Below, piece by piece: positions 56,337 to 64,000 of a DNA stretch of 64,000 bases. Where the stretch lies: positions 1 through 64,000 of the forward strand of contig JARLHX010000087.1 in assembly GCA_031292035.1 (NCBI GenBank). The letters run 5' to 3'. The notes beneath the pieces were generated by a model. That model was not told where the DNA came from. It searched no databases and was given only the letters and a program-made list of their open reading frames with translations. This stretch comes from Negativicutes bacterium (GTDB taxonomy: Bacteria; Bacillota_C; Negativicutes; Sporomusales_B; JARLHX01). Each line of letters starts with the position of its first letter. Positions within the stretch are counted from its first letter, which is position 1. The translations under genes were made by a program, and so were the position numbers.

Positions 56337-57581
56337 ATGCAAGATGCTCCAAAGGGAGTGCGGCTACATATTGCCATTTTTGGCCGGCGTAACGCCGGGA
56401 AGTCCAGTCTGATTAATGCATTGACCAATCAGGATATTGCCTTGGTTTCGGATGTGCCGGGAACGACCACCGATCCGGTATATAAGGCGATGGAAATTTT
56501 GCCGCTGGGTCCGGTGATGGTGATTGATACAGCCGGTATTGACGATGTTGGCGAACTTGGACTGCTCAGAGTCGAGCGGACGATGCAGGTTCTAAGCAAA
56601 ACAGATCTGGCGATACTGGTGATCGACCCTGAGGCAGGCATTACTGATTATGAACGTCAACTAGCTGAAGAGATAAAAAAACGCAAAACGCCAATAGTGT
56701 GTGTGGTAAATAAAAGCGATTTGCCGACTGGCGGCGACCTAATCGCAGGTTGGGCAGAAAGTCTGGGTGAGCCGCTATTGGCGTTAAGCGCCAAAACCGG
56801 GCACGGGATTGAGGAACTCAAACGGCAGCTCATAAAAAATGCGCCAGACAATTGGGAAGGTCCGCCTGTTATTGGCGATCTGCTAAATCCGGGTGATATC
56901 GCCGTTTTGGTAGTTCCCATCGATCTGGCGGCGCCGAAAGGCCGGCTGATTTTGCCGCAGGTACAGACCATTCGTGATATTCTGGATCATGATGCCTATA
57001 GCGTGGTGGTAAAAGAACGCGAACTACGAGAAGCGCTGGGAAATCTGCGCCATCCGCCCAAAATCGTCGTTACTGATTCGCAGGAGTTTTTGAAGGTGGC
57101 GGCCGACACGCCGGACAATGTACAACTGACATCGTTTTCGATTCTGTTTGCCCGCTATAAAGGCGATTTAGACACGTTGGTCGCCGGGGCAAAGGCGATC
57201 GAGCGGTTGAAGCCAGGCGACAAGGTGCTGATTGCCGAAGGGTGCACCCATCACCGCCAGGCAGATGATATTGGGCATGTTAAAATACCGCGGTGGCTGC
57301 GGCAAAGTGTAGGCGGCGAACTTGATTTTTCCTGGGTATCTGGAGGGGATTTCCCCCGGAACTTGAGTGACTACCAATTGATTGTTCATTGCGGTTCATG
57401 TATGTTAACCCGGCGGGAGATGCTGTTCCGTCTGTCTTTGGCGAGAGAAAGCCGAGTGCCGATCGTAAATTATGGGGTCCTCATCGCTCAAGTGCATGGC
57501 ATATTGCATCGCGCACTCGGGCCGTTTCCGTCCGCGCGCCTCATTTTGGAAGAAGAGGAAACGGCGGGAGATGAGTCGTGA
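56337..57581 (+). CDS. hydF: [FeFe]-hydrogenase H-cluster maturation GTPase HydF
   Basis: A 414-residue HydF. The G domain has GRRNAGKSSLIN (16-27), PGTTTDPVYK and NKSD. A dimerisation domain follows, then the C-terminal Fe-S site with CTHHRQADD and HCGSC, the three cysteines and histidine expected of HydF. It is the scaffold on which the 2Fe subcluster is completed; HydE and HydG are not in this window. ATG 56337 (GAGGAAA upstream) was preferred to an earlier in-frame ATG at 56292. Its stop overlaps the next start (GTGA). Confidence 0.95.
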   Translation: MQDAPKGVRLHIAIFGRRNAGKSSLINALTNQDIALVSDVPGTTTDPVYKAMEILPLGPVMVIDTAGIDDVGELGLLRVERTMQVLSKTDLAILVIDPEAGITDYERQLAEEIKKRKTPIVCVVNKSDLPTGGDLIAGWAESLGEPLLALSAKTGHGIEELKRQLIKNAPDNWEGPPVIGDLLNPGDIAVLVVPIDLAAPKGRLILPQVQTIRDILDHDAYSVVVKERELREALGNLRHPPKIVVTDSQEFLKVAADTPDNVQLTSFSILFARYKGDLDTLVAGAKAIERLKPGDKVLIAEGCTHHRQADDIGHVKIPRWLRQSVGGELDFSWVSGGDFPRNLSDYQLIVHCGSCMLTRREMLFRLSLARESRVPIVNYGVLIAQVHGILHRALGPFPSARLILEEEETAGDES

Positions 57582-58726
57582 TCTACCTCGATAACGCGGC
57601 CACCAGTTGGCCCAAACCGGAAGCAGTCTATCAAGCGGTGACCGACAGTCTGCGCCACAGCGGAGGAAGCCCGGGACGAAGCGAGCACAGATTGGCCCGT
57701 GCTGCGGAAGAAATTTTATTCCAGGCCCGCGAGGAAATAGCCGGATTACTTGCGGTAACTACCCCGGCGTCGATAATCTTTACATATAATGCAACCGACG
57801 CGTTGAATATAAGTCTTTTCGGTTTGCTGAACCCTGGCGACAGGGTTGTTACAACCACGATGGAGCACAACGCAGTGGTTCGTCCACTAAAAGAGTTGGA
57901 AAAAAGAGGCGTAAGACTAGACGTAATAGAGTGTGATCCCGCAGGACGACTGCCTCTCGACAAAATGAAGAATGTGTTGACAGGGGCAAGGGCCGTGGTC
58001 GTAGGACATGGTTCCAATGTAGCCGGGACACTAGCGCCACTTGCTGAGATCGGCAAGCTTGCGGTTGATGCAGGAGCAGTATTTATCGTCGATGCGGCAC
58101 AAACGTGTGGCGTAGAGGAAATCGACATAGGGGCCATGAGGATAGATATCCTTGCTTTCAGTGGCCATAAAGGGCTGCTGGGGACGCAGGGAACGGGGGG
58201 CCTGTATGTGCGCGAAGACTTGAAGCTTGAGCCCCTTCGTTACGGCGGCACAGGCAGCTTGTCAGAGGCAGACGGAGCGCCCGACTTTTATCCTGAACGT
58301 CTCGAATGCGGTACACCGAATACCCCGGGGATTGCAGGTCTGCTGGCAGGTGTAAGATTTATCCGGGCAACCGGATTGGAGCGTATTCGCCAGGCTGAAA
58401 ACACTCTAGTCACAGAACTGATGGCTGGACTGGCGGAAATTCCAAAGGTCATCGTCTATGGACCAGCAGCGACTGAAAGACGCACAGCCGTAGTTTCATT
58501 TACTGTGGATGGAGTGGATAGCGGCGAAGTAGCGTGGCGTTTGGACCGGGAATTTGACATTGCCTGCCGTGCCGGACTGCACTGCGCACCTTGGGCGCAC
58601 CGGACCATCGGGACCCTCAAGACCGGGACCGTCCGGTTCAGCCCTGGTTATTTCAATACAGCCGGGGAAATCGGGGAGGCGGTGCGGGCGGTACGGGCGA
58701 TTGCTGCCGGAGGAGGAAAAGCATGA
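57578..58726 (+). CDS. Cysteine desulfurase-family aminotransferase V protein
   Basis: A 382-residue class V PLP enzyme beginning IYLDNAATSWPKPEAV. PLP residues are in VDAAQTCGVEEI and AFSGHKGLLGTQGTGGLYV (Schiff-base Lys). GLHCAPWAHRTIG carries the conserved catalytic-loop cysteine that takes persulfide in desulfurases. It could liberate sulfur for Fe-S or H-cluster assembly. It starts with GTG 57578 overlapping the hydF stop, and its own stop overlaps DUF554, so it is tightly coupled to hydF. Confidence 0.85.
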   Translation: MIYLDNAATSWPKPEAVYQAVTDSLRHSGGSPGRSEHRLARAAEEILFQAREEIAGLLAVTTPASIIFTYNATDALNISLFGLLNPGDRVVTTTMEHNAVVRPLKELEKRGVRLDVIECDPAGRLPLDKMKNVLTGARAVVVGHGSNVAGTLAPLAEIGKLAVDAGAVFIVDAAQTCGVEEIDIGAMRIDILAFSGHKGLLGTQGTGGLYVREDLKLEPLRYGGTGSLSEADGAPDFYPERLECGTPNTPGIAGLLAGVRFIRATGLERIRQAENTLVTELMAGLAEIPKVIVYGPAATERRTAVVSFTVDGVDSGEVAWRLDREFDIACRAGLHCAPWAHRTIGTLKTGTVRFSPGYFNTAGEIGEAVRAVRAIAAGGGKA

Positions 58727-59403
58727 AAGGTACGCTGGTCAACGCGGCGGCGGTAGTCGTCGGCTCAGGGATAGGCCTACTTGTGAAAAAAGGCCTGCCG
58801 CAGAAGTGCCAGCAAACCATCCAGCAAGGATTGGGGTTAGCGGTGGTGCTGATCGGCTTGCAAATGGCCTTTAAAACGCAAAACATTATGATCGTGATCT
58901 TCAGTCTGACGTTGGGGGGACTGGTAGGCGAGGCGCTGAACATTGACGGCGGCTTGCAACGCATCGGGGAATGGGTTTCCAGTCGCTGCGGCGACGCCAA
59001 CAGCAACGTTGGACAAGGATTTATCAGCGCGAGCCTGGTTTTTTGTGTCGGCGCCATGGCGATAGTGGGAGCGATTCAAGAAGGGTTAACCGGAGATGCG
59101 ACGACATTATTCGCAAAGGCGATGTTAGACGGAGTGACGTCATTGCTGTTTGCGGCAACAATGGGTGTCGGTGTGGCGCTATCGGCGCTGACCATCCTTG
59201 TCTATCAAGGCAGCATTACTCTGTTGGCCGGGTGGTTTGGAGGGTTGCTCAATGACGCGCTTGTCAAAGAAATTACGGCTGTCGGTGGAATCCTGATTCT
59301 TGGAATTGCCTGTACAATGCTGGAGATAAAGAAAATAAATGTAGCAAATTTACTGCCAGCCATACCGGTAGCTGCAATTATTGCCCGGTTATGGGGGGCT
59401 TGA
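58723..59403 (+). CDS. DUF554 family membrane protein
   Basis: A 226-residue protein with about six or seven hydrophobic helices (VNAAAVVVGSGIGLLV, QQGLGLAVVLIGLQMAF, LVFCVGAMAIVGAIQ, LPAIPVAAIIARLWG). The DUF554 family (YdfK-like) is of unknown function and suggested to be a transporter. ATG 58723 follows GAGGAGG and overlaps the stop of the desulfurase-like gene (ATGA). The longer frame from 58591 lies inside that gene and was rejected. Confidence 0.9.
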   Translation: MKGTLVNAAAVVVGSGIGLLVKKGLPQKCQQTIQQGLGLAVVLIGLQMAFKTQNIMIVIFSLTLGGLVGEALNIDGGLQRIGEWVSSRCGDANSNVGQGFISASLVFCVGAMAIVGAIQEGLTGDATTLFAKAMLDGVTSLLFAATMGVGVALSALTILVYQGSITLLAGWFGGLLNDALVKEITAVGGILILGIACTMLEIKKINVANLLPAIPVAAIIARLWGA

Positions 59404-59425
59404 TGATGAGGAGAGAAGGAACGAA

Positions 59426-59941
59426 ATGACAGAAATGACGCAGTATACAGCTCTCATAACCGACAACTTACCGGCTATAATATTATCAATGACGGTGCTG
59501 ATATTTATTGCCCTTATTATTTTTATCTCGATCAATATGAAACTATCGAAACTGAATAGACGGTACGAAAAAATGATGCAGGGCGTTCAAGGGGACAATC
59601 TGGAACAAATGTTGATGGGGCATATCGGCGAGGTCAAACAGGCGATGAACAGGGTTGACAGTCTTGCCAAAGACTGTGAGCGTCTTGACCGTGTGCTGCG
59701 CACCTGTGTGCAGAAGGTGGGAATCGTCCGATTCAATGCATTTGAAGATACTGGAAGTGATTTGAGCTTTGCCATTGCGTTGTTGAATGCCGAGAATAAC
59801 GGAGTGGTAATTTCCAGCCTATTCGGACGTAATGACTCAAGAACTTATGGCAAGCCGGTGGTTAATGGTCAGTCCAGTTACTTTCTAACCGCGGAAGAAA
59901 AACAAGCCCTACAGCAAGCAAAGGAAAATAATCCTAAATAA
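59426..59941 (+). CDS. DUF4446 family membrane-anchored protein
   Basis: A 171-residue protein: one N-terminal membrane helix (about 14-37), a coiled coil (KLSKLNRRYEKMMQGV) and a soluble C-terminal domain with KVGIVRFNAFEDTGSDLSFAIALL. DUF4446 is a common uncharacterised family in Firmicutes, often near parB or envelope genes. GAAGGAA precedes ATG 59426. It is 22 nt after DUF554. Confidence 0.9.
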   Translation: MTEMTQYTALITDNLPAIILSMTVLIFIALIIFISINMKLSKLNRRYEKMMQGVQGDNLEQMLMGHIGEVKQAMNRVDSLAKDCERLDRVLRTCVQKVGIVRFNAFEDTGSDLSFAIALLNAENNGVVISSLFGRNDSRTYGKPVVNGQSSYFLTAEEKQALQQAKENNPK

Positions 59942-60013
59942 TTAGCAGGATTTTCAAGTATAAGAAGCGAATATATATATACCTTTAACGCTTTTGTATA
60001 ATTTGTCGAAAGG

Positions 60014-61012
60014 ATGGTGATAGGATTGCAATTTACGGATCCCAGACGCGGTCTTGTTGAGATCGGGAACGCGCTAAAACAATATTGGCGTGCGTGGCGG
60101 GCAATGCCCCCGGATCGTCGCGAATACACGCTGATGTTTGTCCCCCATCACGGCAAGAACGTTTTCAGATTACGTATTCCGATTCGATTACTCAAAATTT
60201 CTGCTGCCGTTCTCTGCACGATACTTGTGATTACACTTGGTACGTTCATGAATTATCGCCACGCGGTCAACGTTGCTTCGTTGGACAAGGTTGAGCTTGA
60301 AAAGCTGCGGCAGGTAAATGCAACGCAGAACAATCAGATTGAGCAACTGGCTAAGGCGACTGCAGGGCTACAAGAGGACATGAACCGTCTAAACAAGCTT
60401 GACTCTGAGCTGCGTCGGCTTGTCAACAATGAAGATTTAACGGCTACCTCACGGTCCGGCGTTGCTCGGCCAACATCCGCATTTAATGGACAAGGTGGGC
60501 CAGATGTAAAACCGCAGGTTGCCGAACTGATTAATTTAGTGCAGGAAATGCAAACCAACGCCCAAACTAGAGAGCAAAGTTTGACGGCAATGAAAGATGT
60601 TCTGACAGAACGCAATTCCAGACTTTCAGCGACCCCTTCCATATGGCCCGCAGGGGGCGAGGTAACCTCCCGCTTTGGATGGCGCAGTGCAGCGTGGGGT
60701 TGGGGAAGTGAATGGCACCCAGGACTTGATATCGCAAACGATTACGGTACACCGATAGTGGCCACTGCAGACGGCGAAGTAGTCTTCAGCGGATGGTATG
60801 GTGGTTACGGTAAGATGATACAAATCAGTCACGGCTATGGCGTGGTGACCGTCTATGGTCATAATTCGCAGCTTTTGGTAAACGTCGGCGATAAAGTAAA
60901 AAAGGGTGAGACCATTTCCTATATGGGCAGCACCGGCTATAGTACCGGAAACCATGTCCATTACGAAATACGGGTAAACGGGACTGCGGTCAATCCAGTG
61001 AATTTTTTATAG
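60014..61012 (+). CDS. M23-family metallopeptidase (LytM-type), membrane anchored
   Basis: A 332-residue protein: a short cytoplasmic tail, one membrane helix (about 58-80), a coiled coil (85-135) and a C-terminal peptidase M23 domain. The zinc site is intact: H in EWHPGLDIAND, D of that motif and HVHYE near the end. It cleaves peptidoglycan cross-links outside the membrane. It is 18 nt upstream of a bactofilin gene, a pairing seen in bacteria where bactofilin positions an M23 hydrolase to shape the cell. Confidence 0.92.
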   Translation: MVIGLQFTDPRRGLVEIGNALKQYWRAWRAMPPDRREYTLMFVPHHGKNVFRLRIPIRLLKISAAVLCTILVITLGTFMNYRHAVNVASLDKVELEKLRQVNATQNNQIEQLAKATAGLQEDMNRLNKLDSELRRLVNNEDLTATSRSGVARPTSAFNGQGGPDVKPQVAELINLVQEMQTNAQTREQSLTAMKDVLTERNSRLSATPSIWPAGGEVTSRFGWRSAAWGWGSEWHPGLDIANDYGTPIVATADGEVVFSGWYGGYGKMIQISHGYGVVTVYGHNSQLLVNVGDKVKKGETISYMGSTGYSTGNHVHYEIRVNGTAVNPVNFL

Positions 61013-61030
61013 TCTAAGGGAGAGAGATTG

Positions 61031-61462
61031 ATGTTTGGTAATAAACGTGCTCCGATACTCCCAGGGTTCTCTGACCAGATCGAAACAATTATCGGCAAGG
61101 ACACCCAGATTAAAGGCACGATCAGCGCCGGTGGGACGGTCAGGATAGACGGTCAGGTGGATGGAGAGATCTCCACTAAGGGAGATATTATCGTAGGAGA
61201 GACTGGCGTCATTAAGGCTCAAATCCAGGCGCGCAGCGCTACCATTGCAGGATCGGTGCACGGCAACGCCGATGTCATGGACAAGCTGGAACTGACATCT
61301 ACCGCAAAATTGTATGGCGATATCAAAACAGGAATACTGATTATCGGCGAAGGAGCCGTATTTAAGGGCGCCTGTGAAATGCGCCATGGCAAAGAGCCTG
61401 GTAGCAAAAGCAATGACGGGAATCACCCGCATGAAATGAAAGTCAACCCAGCAAAAAGTTGA
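61031..61462 (+). CDS. Bactofilin family cytoskeletal protein
   Basis: A 143-residue bactofilin (polymerising beta-helix): repeated turns GTISAGGTVRIDGQVDGEI, GDIIVGETGVIKAQIQA and GNADVMDKLELTSTAKLYGDI. The C-terminal tail is basic and disordered. Bactofilins form membrane-bound filaments that recruit peptidoglycan enzymes; here the M23 peptidase gene is immediately upstream. ATG 61031 follows GGGAGAGAG. A terminator follows. Confidence 0.93.
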   Translation: MFGNKRAPILPGFSDQIETIIGKDTQIKGTISAGGTVRIDGQVDGEISTKGDIIVGETGVIKAQIQARSATIAGSVHGNADVMDKLELTSTAKLYGDIKTGILIIGEGAVFKGACEMRHGKEPGSKSNDGNHPHEMKVNPAKS

Positions 61463-61474
61463 CACACATGATAA

Positions 61475-61519
61475 AAACACCTCCGCGAATACTACGGTAA
61501 AAGCGGGAGGTGTTTTTTT
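61475..61519 (+). terminator. Intrinsic terminator after bactofilin, overlapping the ykuS ribosome site
   Basis: AACACCTCCGC pairs with GCGGGAGGTGTT, followed by T7. The downstream arm contains GGGAGGTG, the ribosome binding site for the ATG at 61520, so the same hairpin could terminate the upstream transcript and sequester the ykuS SD. Confidence 0.85.
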
Positions 61520-61756
61520 ATGCGACTGATTACGGTAGAGACAGGACTGTCGGAGATAAAAGACTTCTTGAACGAACGCGGCTATGATGTGACTGATCTG
61601 GAAAAATGCGCTCGCTCGGTAGAAGCAGTCGTATATAGCGGGCAGGCCCTCCCCGCCTTGGGCCGGTATCCTTGCGCAACCAATACTGTTTTGGTGAATG
61701 CGACCGGGTTGACACCGCAGGAAGTGGCAGAGCAGCTAGAAAATAGATTGGGATGA
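61520..61756 (+). CDS. YkuS-family (UPF0180) small protein, copy 1
   Basis: A 78-residue UPF0180 protein (RLITVETGLSEIKDFLNERG, YDVTDLEK, NTVLVNATGLTPQEVAEQL). Function unknown; found in spore formers. Its SD is inside the terminator stem of the preceding transcript, so translation may depend on how the message is started. Confidence 0.85.
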   Translation: MRLITVETGLSEIKDFLNERGYDVTDLEKCARSVEAVVYSGQALPALGRYPCATNTVLVNATGLTPQEVAEQLENRLG

Positions 61757-61817
61757 AGACAGACAACGGTATAAAGTGTCTCATAAAAGGAAAACTATCA
61801 GCGGAGGTGGGCTGAAT

Positions 61818-62057
61818 ATGATACAGGGAATTGTTGCTGTTGAACCCAATTTAACAAATGTGATGGAACTTCTCGAGACTGAAGGTTATGACGTGGTATC
61901 ATTAGACCCCAAAAGCCTGGATGCGGTGGACGCCATCATTGTCAGTGGCGGCGACATTAATTTGATGAATATGCAGGACACATTTACTGAGGTGCCGGTT
62001 ATAAGCGCCACAGGCAAAACGCCAGAAGAGATATTGGCCGAATTGGACCGATTGTAA
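61818..62057 (+). CDS. YkuS-family (UPF0180) small protein, copy 2
   Basis: A 79-residue paralogue of the preceding protein (VAVEPNLTNVMELLETEGYD, VDAIIVSGGDIN, VISATGKTPEEILAELDRL). It keeps the same order of motifs and lacks the cysteine pair of copy 1. GGAGGTGG precedes ATG 61818. An intrinsic terminator follows. Confidence 0.83.
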   Translation: MIQGIVAVEPNLTNVMELLETEGYDVVSLDPKSLDAVDAIIVSGGDINLMNMQDTFTEVPVISATGKTPEEILAELDRL

Positions 62058-62107
62058 GCGAAATGTAGTAAATTCTGTGGACAATGATAAGAAATATGGC
62101 AAAGTTA

Positions 62108-62149
62108 AAGATCTCCAGACACGAAAGGGTGTTGCTGGAGATCTTTTTT
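62108..62149 (+). terminator. Intrinsic terminator after the YkuS pair
   Basis: GATCTCCAG (62110-62118) pairs with CTGGAGATC (62135-62143) and is followed by T6. Confidence 0.85.
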
Positions 62150-62159
62150 GCTGGCTCGA

Positions 62160-62732
62160 TTAATTCAAATCGCCGAGACTATAAGCGAGGCCAGAAGCAA
62201 TGGCATCCGCCATTTTCACCACTAAACTCAAGCGGGTGCTTTGTAGTACAAGGTGCTCCATAAAACCGGCGACATTAACAATGCCAGTAATATAGGCGTC
62301 ACCGACATGAGGTAAATCCTTGTTTACGCCGGCACCAGGCTTAAGTGGGCCGTGGCCCAAAGAAACGTAACCAACATTTTCAAGACGGCCCAGGCAGGCG
62401 TCGACAGCGATGATAAATGGGTGACGGAAGGATTGCTGGATGCTATTCAAAGTATCAGTCAGGTTTGTTGCATGTACAGGATTTTCCAAGGTTCCAAAGA
62501 TATGGGGATGAAACCGCAGTGACTGAAGTTTGCTTCCCGTCAGCGGCCCCAAGGCATCACCAGTCGATCGGTCTGTTCCGATGCATAAGACGATGATATC
62601 CTTGCCGCATACGCCGGAGGCTCGGATTATGGACAAAAGCGCGTCAGCGATCGCGGCGGAGGATTCAGGCTGATGAATATTGAATTTGTGTTCTAGTGCC
62701 ACTGATGTATTATTTCGAAGAGAGTTCAGCAT
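62160..62732 (-). CDS. yyaC: Spore protease YyaC (DUF1256, GPR-like fold)
   Basis: A 190-residue YyaC: IIVLCIGTDRSTGDALGPLTGSK, the NPVHATNL block, IAVDACLGRLENVGYVSLGHGPLKPGAGV and GDAYITGIVNV. YyaC resembles the germination protease GPR and is restricted to endospore formers, so it is direct support for sporulation. It runs leftward, convergent with the YkuS genes. Confidence 0.93.
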   Translation of the reverse strand: MLNSLRNNTSVALEHKFNIHQPESSAAIADALLSIIRASGVCGKDIIVLCIGTDRSTGDALGPLTGSKLQSLRFHPHIFGTLENPVHATNLTDTLNSIQQSFRHPFIIAVDACLGRLENVGYVSLGHGPLKPGAGVNKDLPHVGDAYITGIVNVAGFMEHLVLQSTRLSLVVKMADAIASGLAYSLGDLN

Positions 62733-62862
62733 GACAACTCCTGTTGCTCAGATTAATAACAGTATGTCGTTTTAAAAGGATTGTTATTCGTAGAACAGGA
62801 AAACACAGGAATAATTGGAATACTATAAAGAGAAAGTGCCTCAGGCAAAAAGGGGATGTCCA

Positions 62863-64000
62863 ATGGACGAAGTACACAAGAAATTGCGGCTGATTCCGTC
62901 AATTGACAGGCTGCTCGCGGCCGCCGCGGGCGACACTGAGTGGGCCACATTGCCACCGGCAATAGTGGTAAATGCTTTGCGTCTAGCTGTCGATATGGTT
63001 CGCCAGAAAGTAAAAACCGGCCAAGAGACCGAGGTGTCCCCTGAGGCCATTTTCGAAATAGCGCAAAGTTTGATGGGAAAAATTGCCGAACCGAGCTTGA
63101 AACCGGTTATCAATGCCACCGGAATTATTTTGCATACCAATCTTGGACGAGCGCCACTGAGTCACCGGGCCAAAGAACGACTGACGGCGGTTATGAACGG
63201 ATACAGCAATTTGGAGTATGACACAGAGACAGGCGCGCGCGGCAGCCGCTACGACCATGTAACCGCGAAGATCTGTTTTTTGACAGGGGCAGAAGCTGCT
63301 CTGGTGGTCAACAACAACGCAGCCGCCGTACTATTAGTCATGTCGGCGTTGGCCTGCGGCCGGGAAGTTATTGTCAGTCGTGGCCAGTTGGTCGAAATCG
63401 GCGGATCATTTCGAATTCCAGATGTATTGCGGCAAAGCGGGGCAACCCTGCTAGAAGTCGGTACAACCAATAAAACCCATTTATATGATTATGAACAGGC
63501 AGTCGGCCCAAACACAGCAGCCATCCTTAAGGTTCACACCAGCAATTACCGGGTTGTTGGCTACACCGCCCAACCGGATGACGCAGCGCTGCTTGAACTG
63601 GCTCGCCGCCATTCGGTGCCATTGATCGATGATTTGGGCAGCGGAGCCTTATTGCCTTTTGCCGACTGTTCATGGAAGGAGCCAACAGTGAGCGAGCGGA
63701 TTAGTGCAGGAGCTGATATTGTTACCTTCAGTGGCGATAAACTGCTTGGAGGGGCCCAGGCAGGCGTCATTGTCGGGAAGAAAGTATATCTGGACAAACT
63801 GCGAAAACATCCGCTCCTCAGGGCTATTCGAATCGATAAACTGTCCTTGGCGGCGCTGGAAGGGACACTGCTTGACTATGAACTGGGAGATCCCATCGCA
63901 GATGTTCCTGTACAGCAAATGCTTGCTCAGACATTGCCGGAGCTGGAGCAACGGGCCATAAAACTGGCTGACACGCTCGTGCCGCTCGGACCGGACTGGG
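62863..64000 (+). CDS. selA: L-seryl-tRNA(Sec) selenium transferase SelA (truncated by the window edge)
   Basis: The first 379 codons of a roughly 465-residue SelA, with the gene running off the right edge. It has the N-terminal LRLIPSIDRLLAAAAG, NATGIILHTNLGRAPLS, GARGSRYDHV, EVGTTNKTHLYDYEQAVG and the PLP lysine in FSGDKLLGGAQAG (Lys293). It converts seryl-tRNA(Sec) to selenocysteyl-tRNA(Sec) with selenophosphate, so the organism makes selenoproteins. ATG 62863 has AGGGG 8 nt upstream. selB and selC would be expected beyond the edge. Confidence 0.95.
   Translation, partial: MDEVHKKLRLIPSIDRLLAAAAGDTEWATLPPAIVVNALRLAVDMVRQKVKTGQETEVSPEAIFEIAQSLMGKIAEPSLKPVINATGIILHTNLGRAPLSHRAKERLTAVMNGYSNLEYDTETGARGSRYDHVTAKICFLTGAEAALVVNNNAAAVLLVMSALACGREVIVSRGQLVEIGGSFRIPDVLRQSGATLLEVGTTNKTHLYDYEQAVGPNTAAILKVHTSNYRVVGYTAQPDDAALLELARRHSVPLIDDLGSGALLPFADCSWKEPTVSERISAGADIVTFSGDKLLGGAQAGVIVGKKVYLDKLRKHPLLRAIRIDKLSLAALEGTLLDYELGDPIADVPVQQMLAQTLPELEQRAIKLADTLVPLGPDW

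Overview
The window is a chromosomal segment around a replication origin of a low-GC-lineage anaerobe. The dnaA-dnaN-yaaA-recF-DUF721-remB-gyrB block runs leftward and rpmH-rnpA-yidD-yidC-jag-mnmE-mnmG-rsmG-noc, then parA-parB, runs rightward from a gap full of DnaA boxes. A Noc protein with a perfect Noc-binding site, two parS sites, the spore gene yyaC, hydF (FeFe-hydrogenase maturation), a selA that runs off the right edge and ferredoxin-type aldo/keto reductases point to an anaerobic spore-forming Firmicute. Gene style fits the Sporomusaceae/Negativicutes; that lineage call is inference, since there is no rRNA here.

Left arm, 1-9.8 kb: a leftward carbon-catabolic operon (PdxA2-like, LarA-like, MFS transporter, DapA-like, 2-hydroxyacid dehydrogenase) is controlled by a divergent GntR regulator with paired operators. 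Next comes a LysR / dicarboxylate-amino acid symporter / class V PLP enzyme cassette. 10.1-18.05 kb: a redox and electrophile-stress island around an AdhR-like MerR regulator. Three 19-bp-spacer MerR promoters share a GTTAAC core and sit before a carboxymuconolactone decarboxylase-like operon, before merR itself and before a cupin/flavodoxin/aldo-keto reductase operon. A cupin with an internal deletion and a truncated SDR show decay.

18.1-25.5 kb: two tandem small ORFs, then a mannose cluster (GH130 protein, GT4 glycosyltransferase, alpha/alpha-barrel protein, coiled-coil protein, ManC, ManB) that could make GDP-mannose and turn over an uncharacterised mannan. 26.1-34.4 kb: a complete kdpFABC-kdpDE potassium system with an extra 32-residue membrane peptide between kdpC and kdpD. 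Related short repeats, probably solo ends of a lost transposon, lie at 18.2, 25.8 and 34.9 kb, flanking these accessory blocks; gyrA is absent from its usual place after gyrB.

35-49.8 kb is the origin core. 49.9-53.0 kb carries a split cobalamin-dependent methionine synthase (catalytic protein plus separate activation protein). 53.2-61.5 kb has parAB, an aspA-hydF-cysteine desulfurase-like-DUF554 run linked to H-cluster assembly, and DUF4446, an M23 peptidase and a bactofilin (cell envelope and shape). The right edge holds two YkuS paralogues, yyaC and selA. I saw no tRNA, rRNA, CRISPR array or convincing riboswitch.
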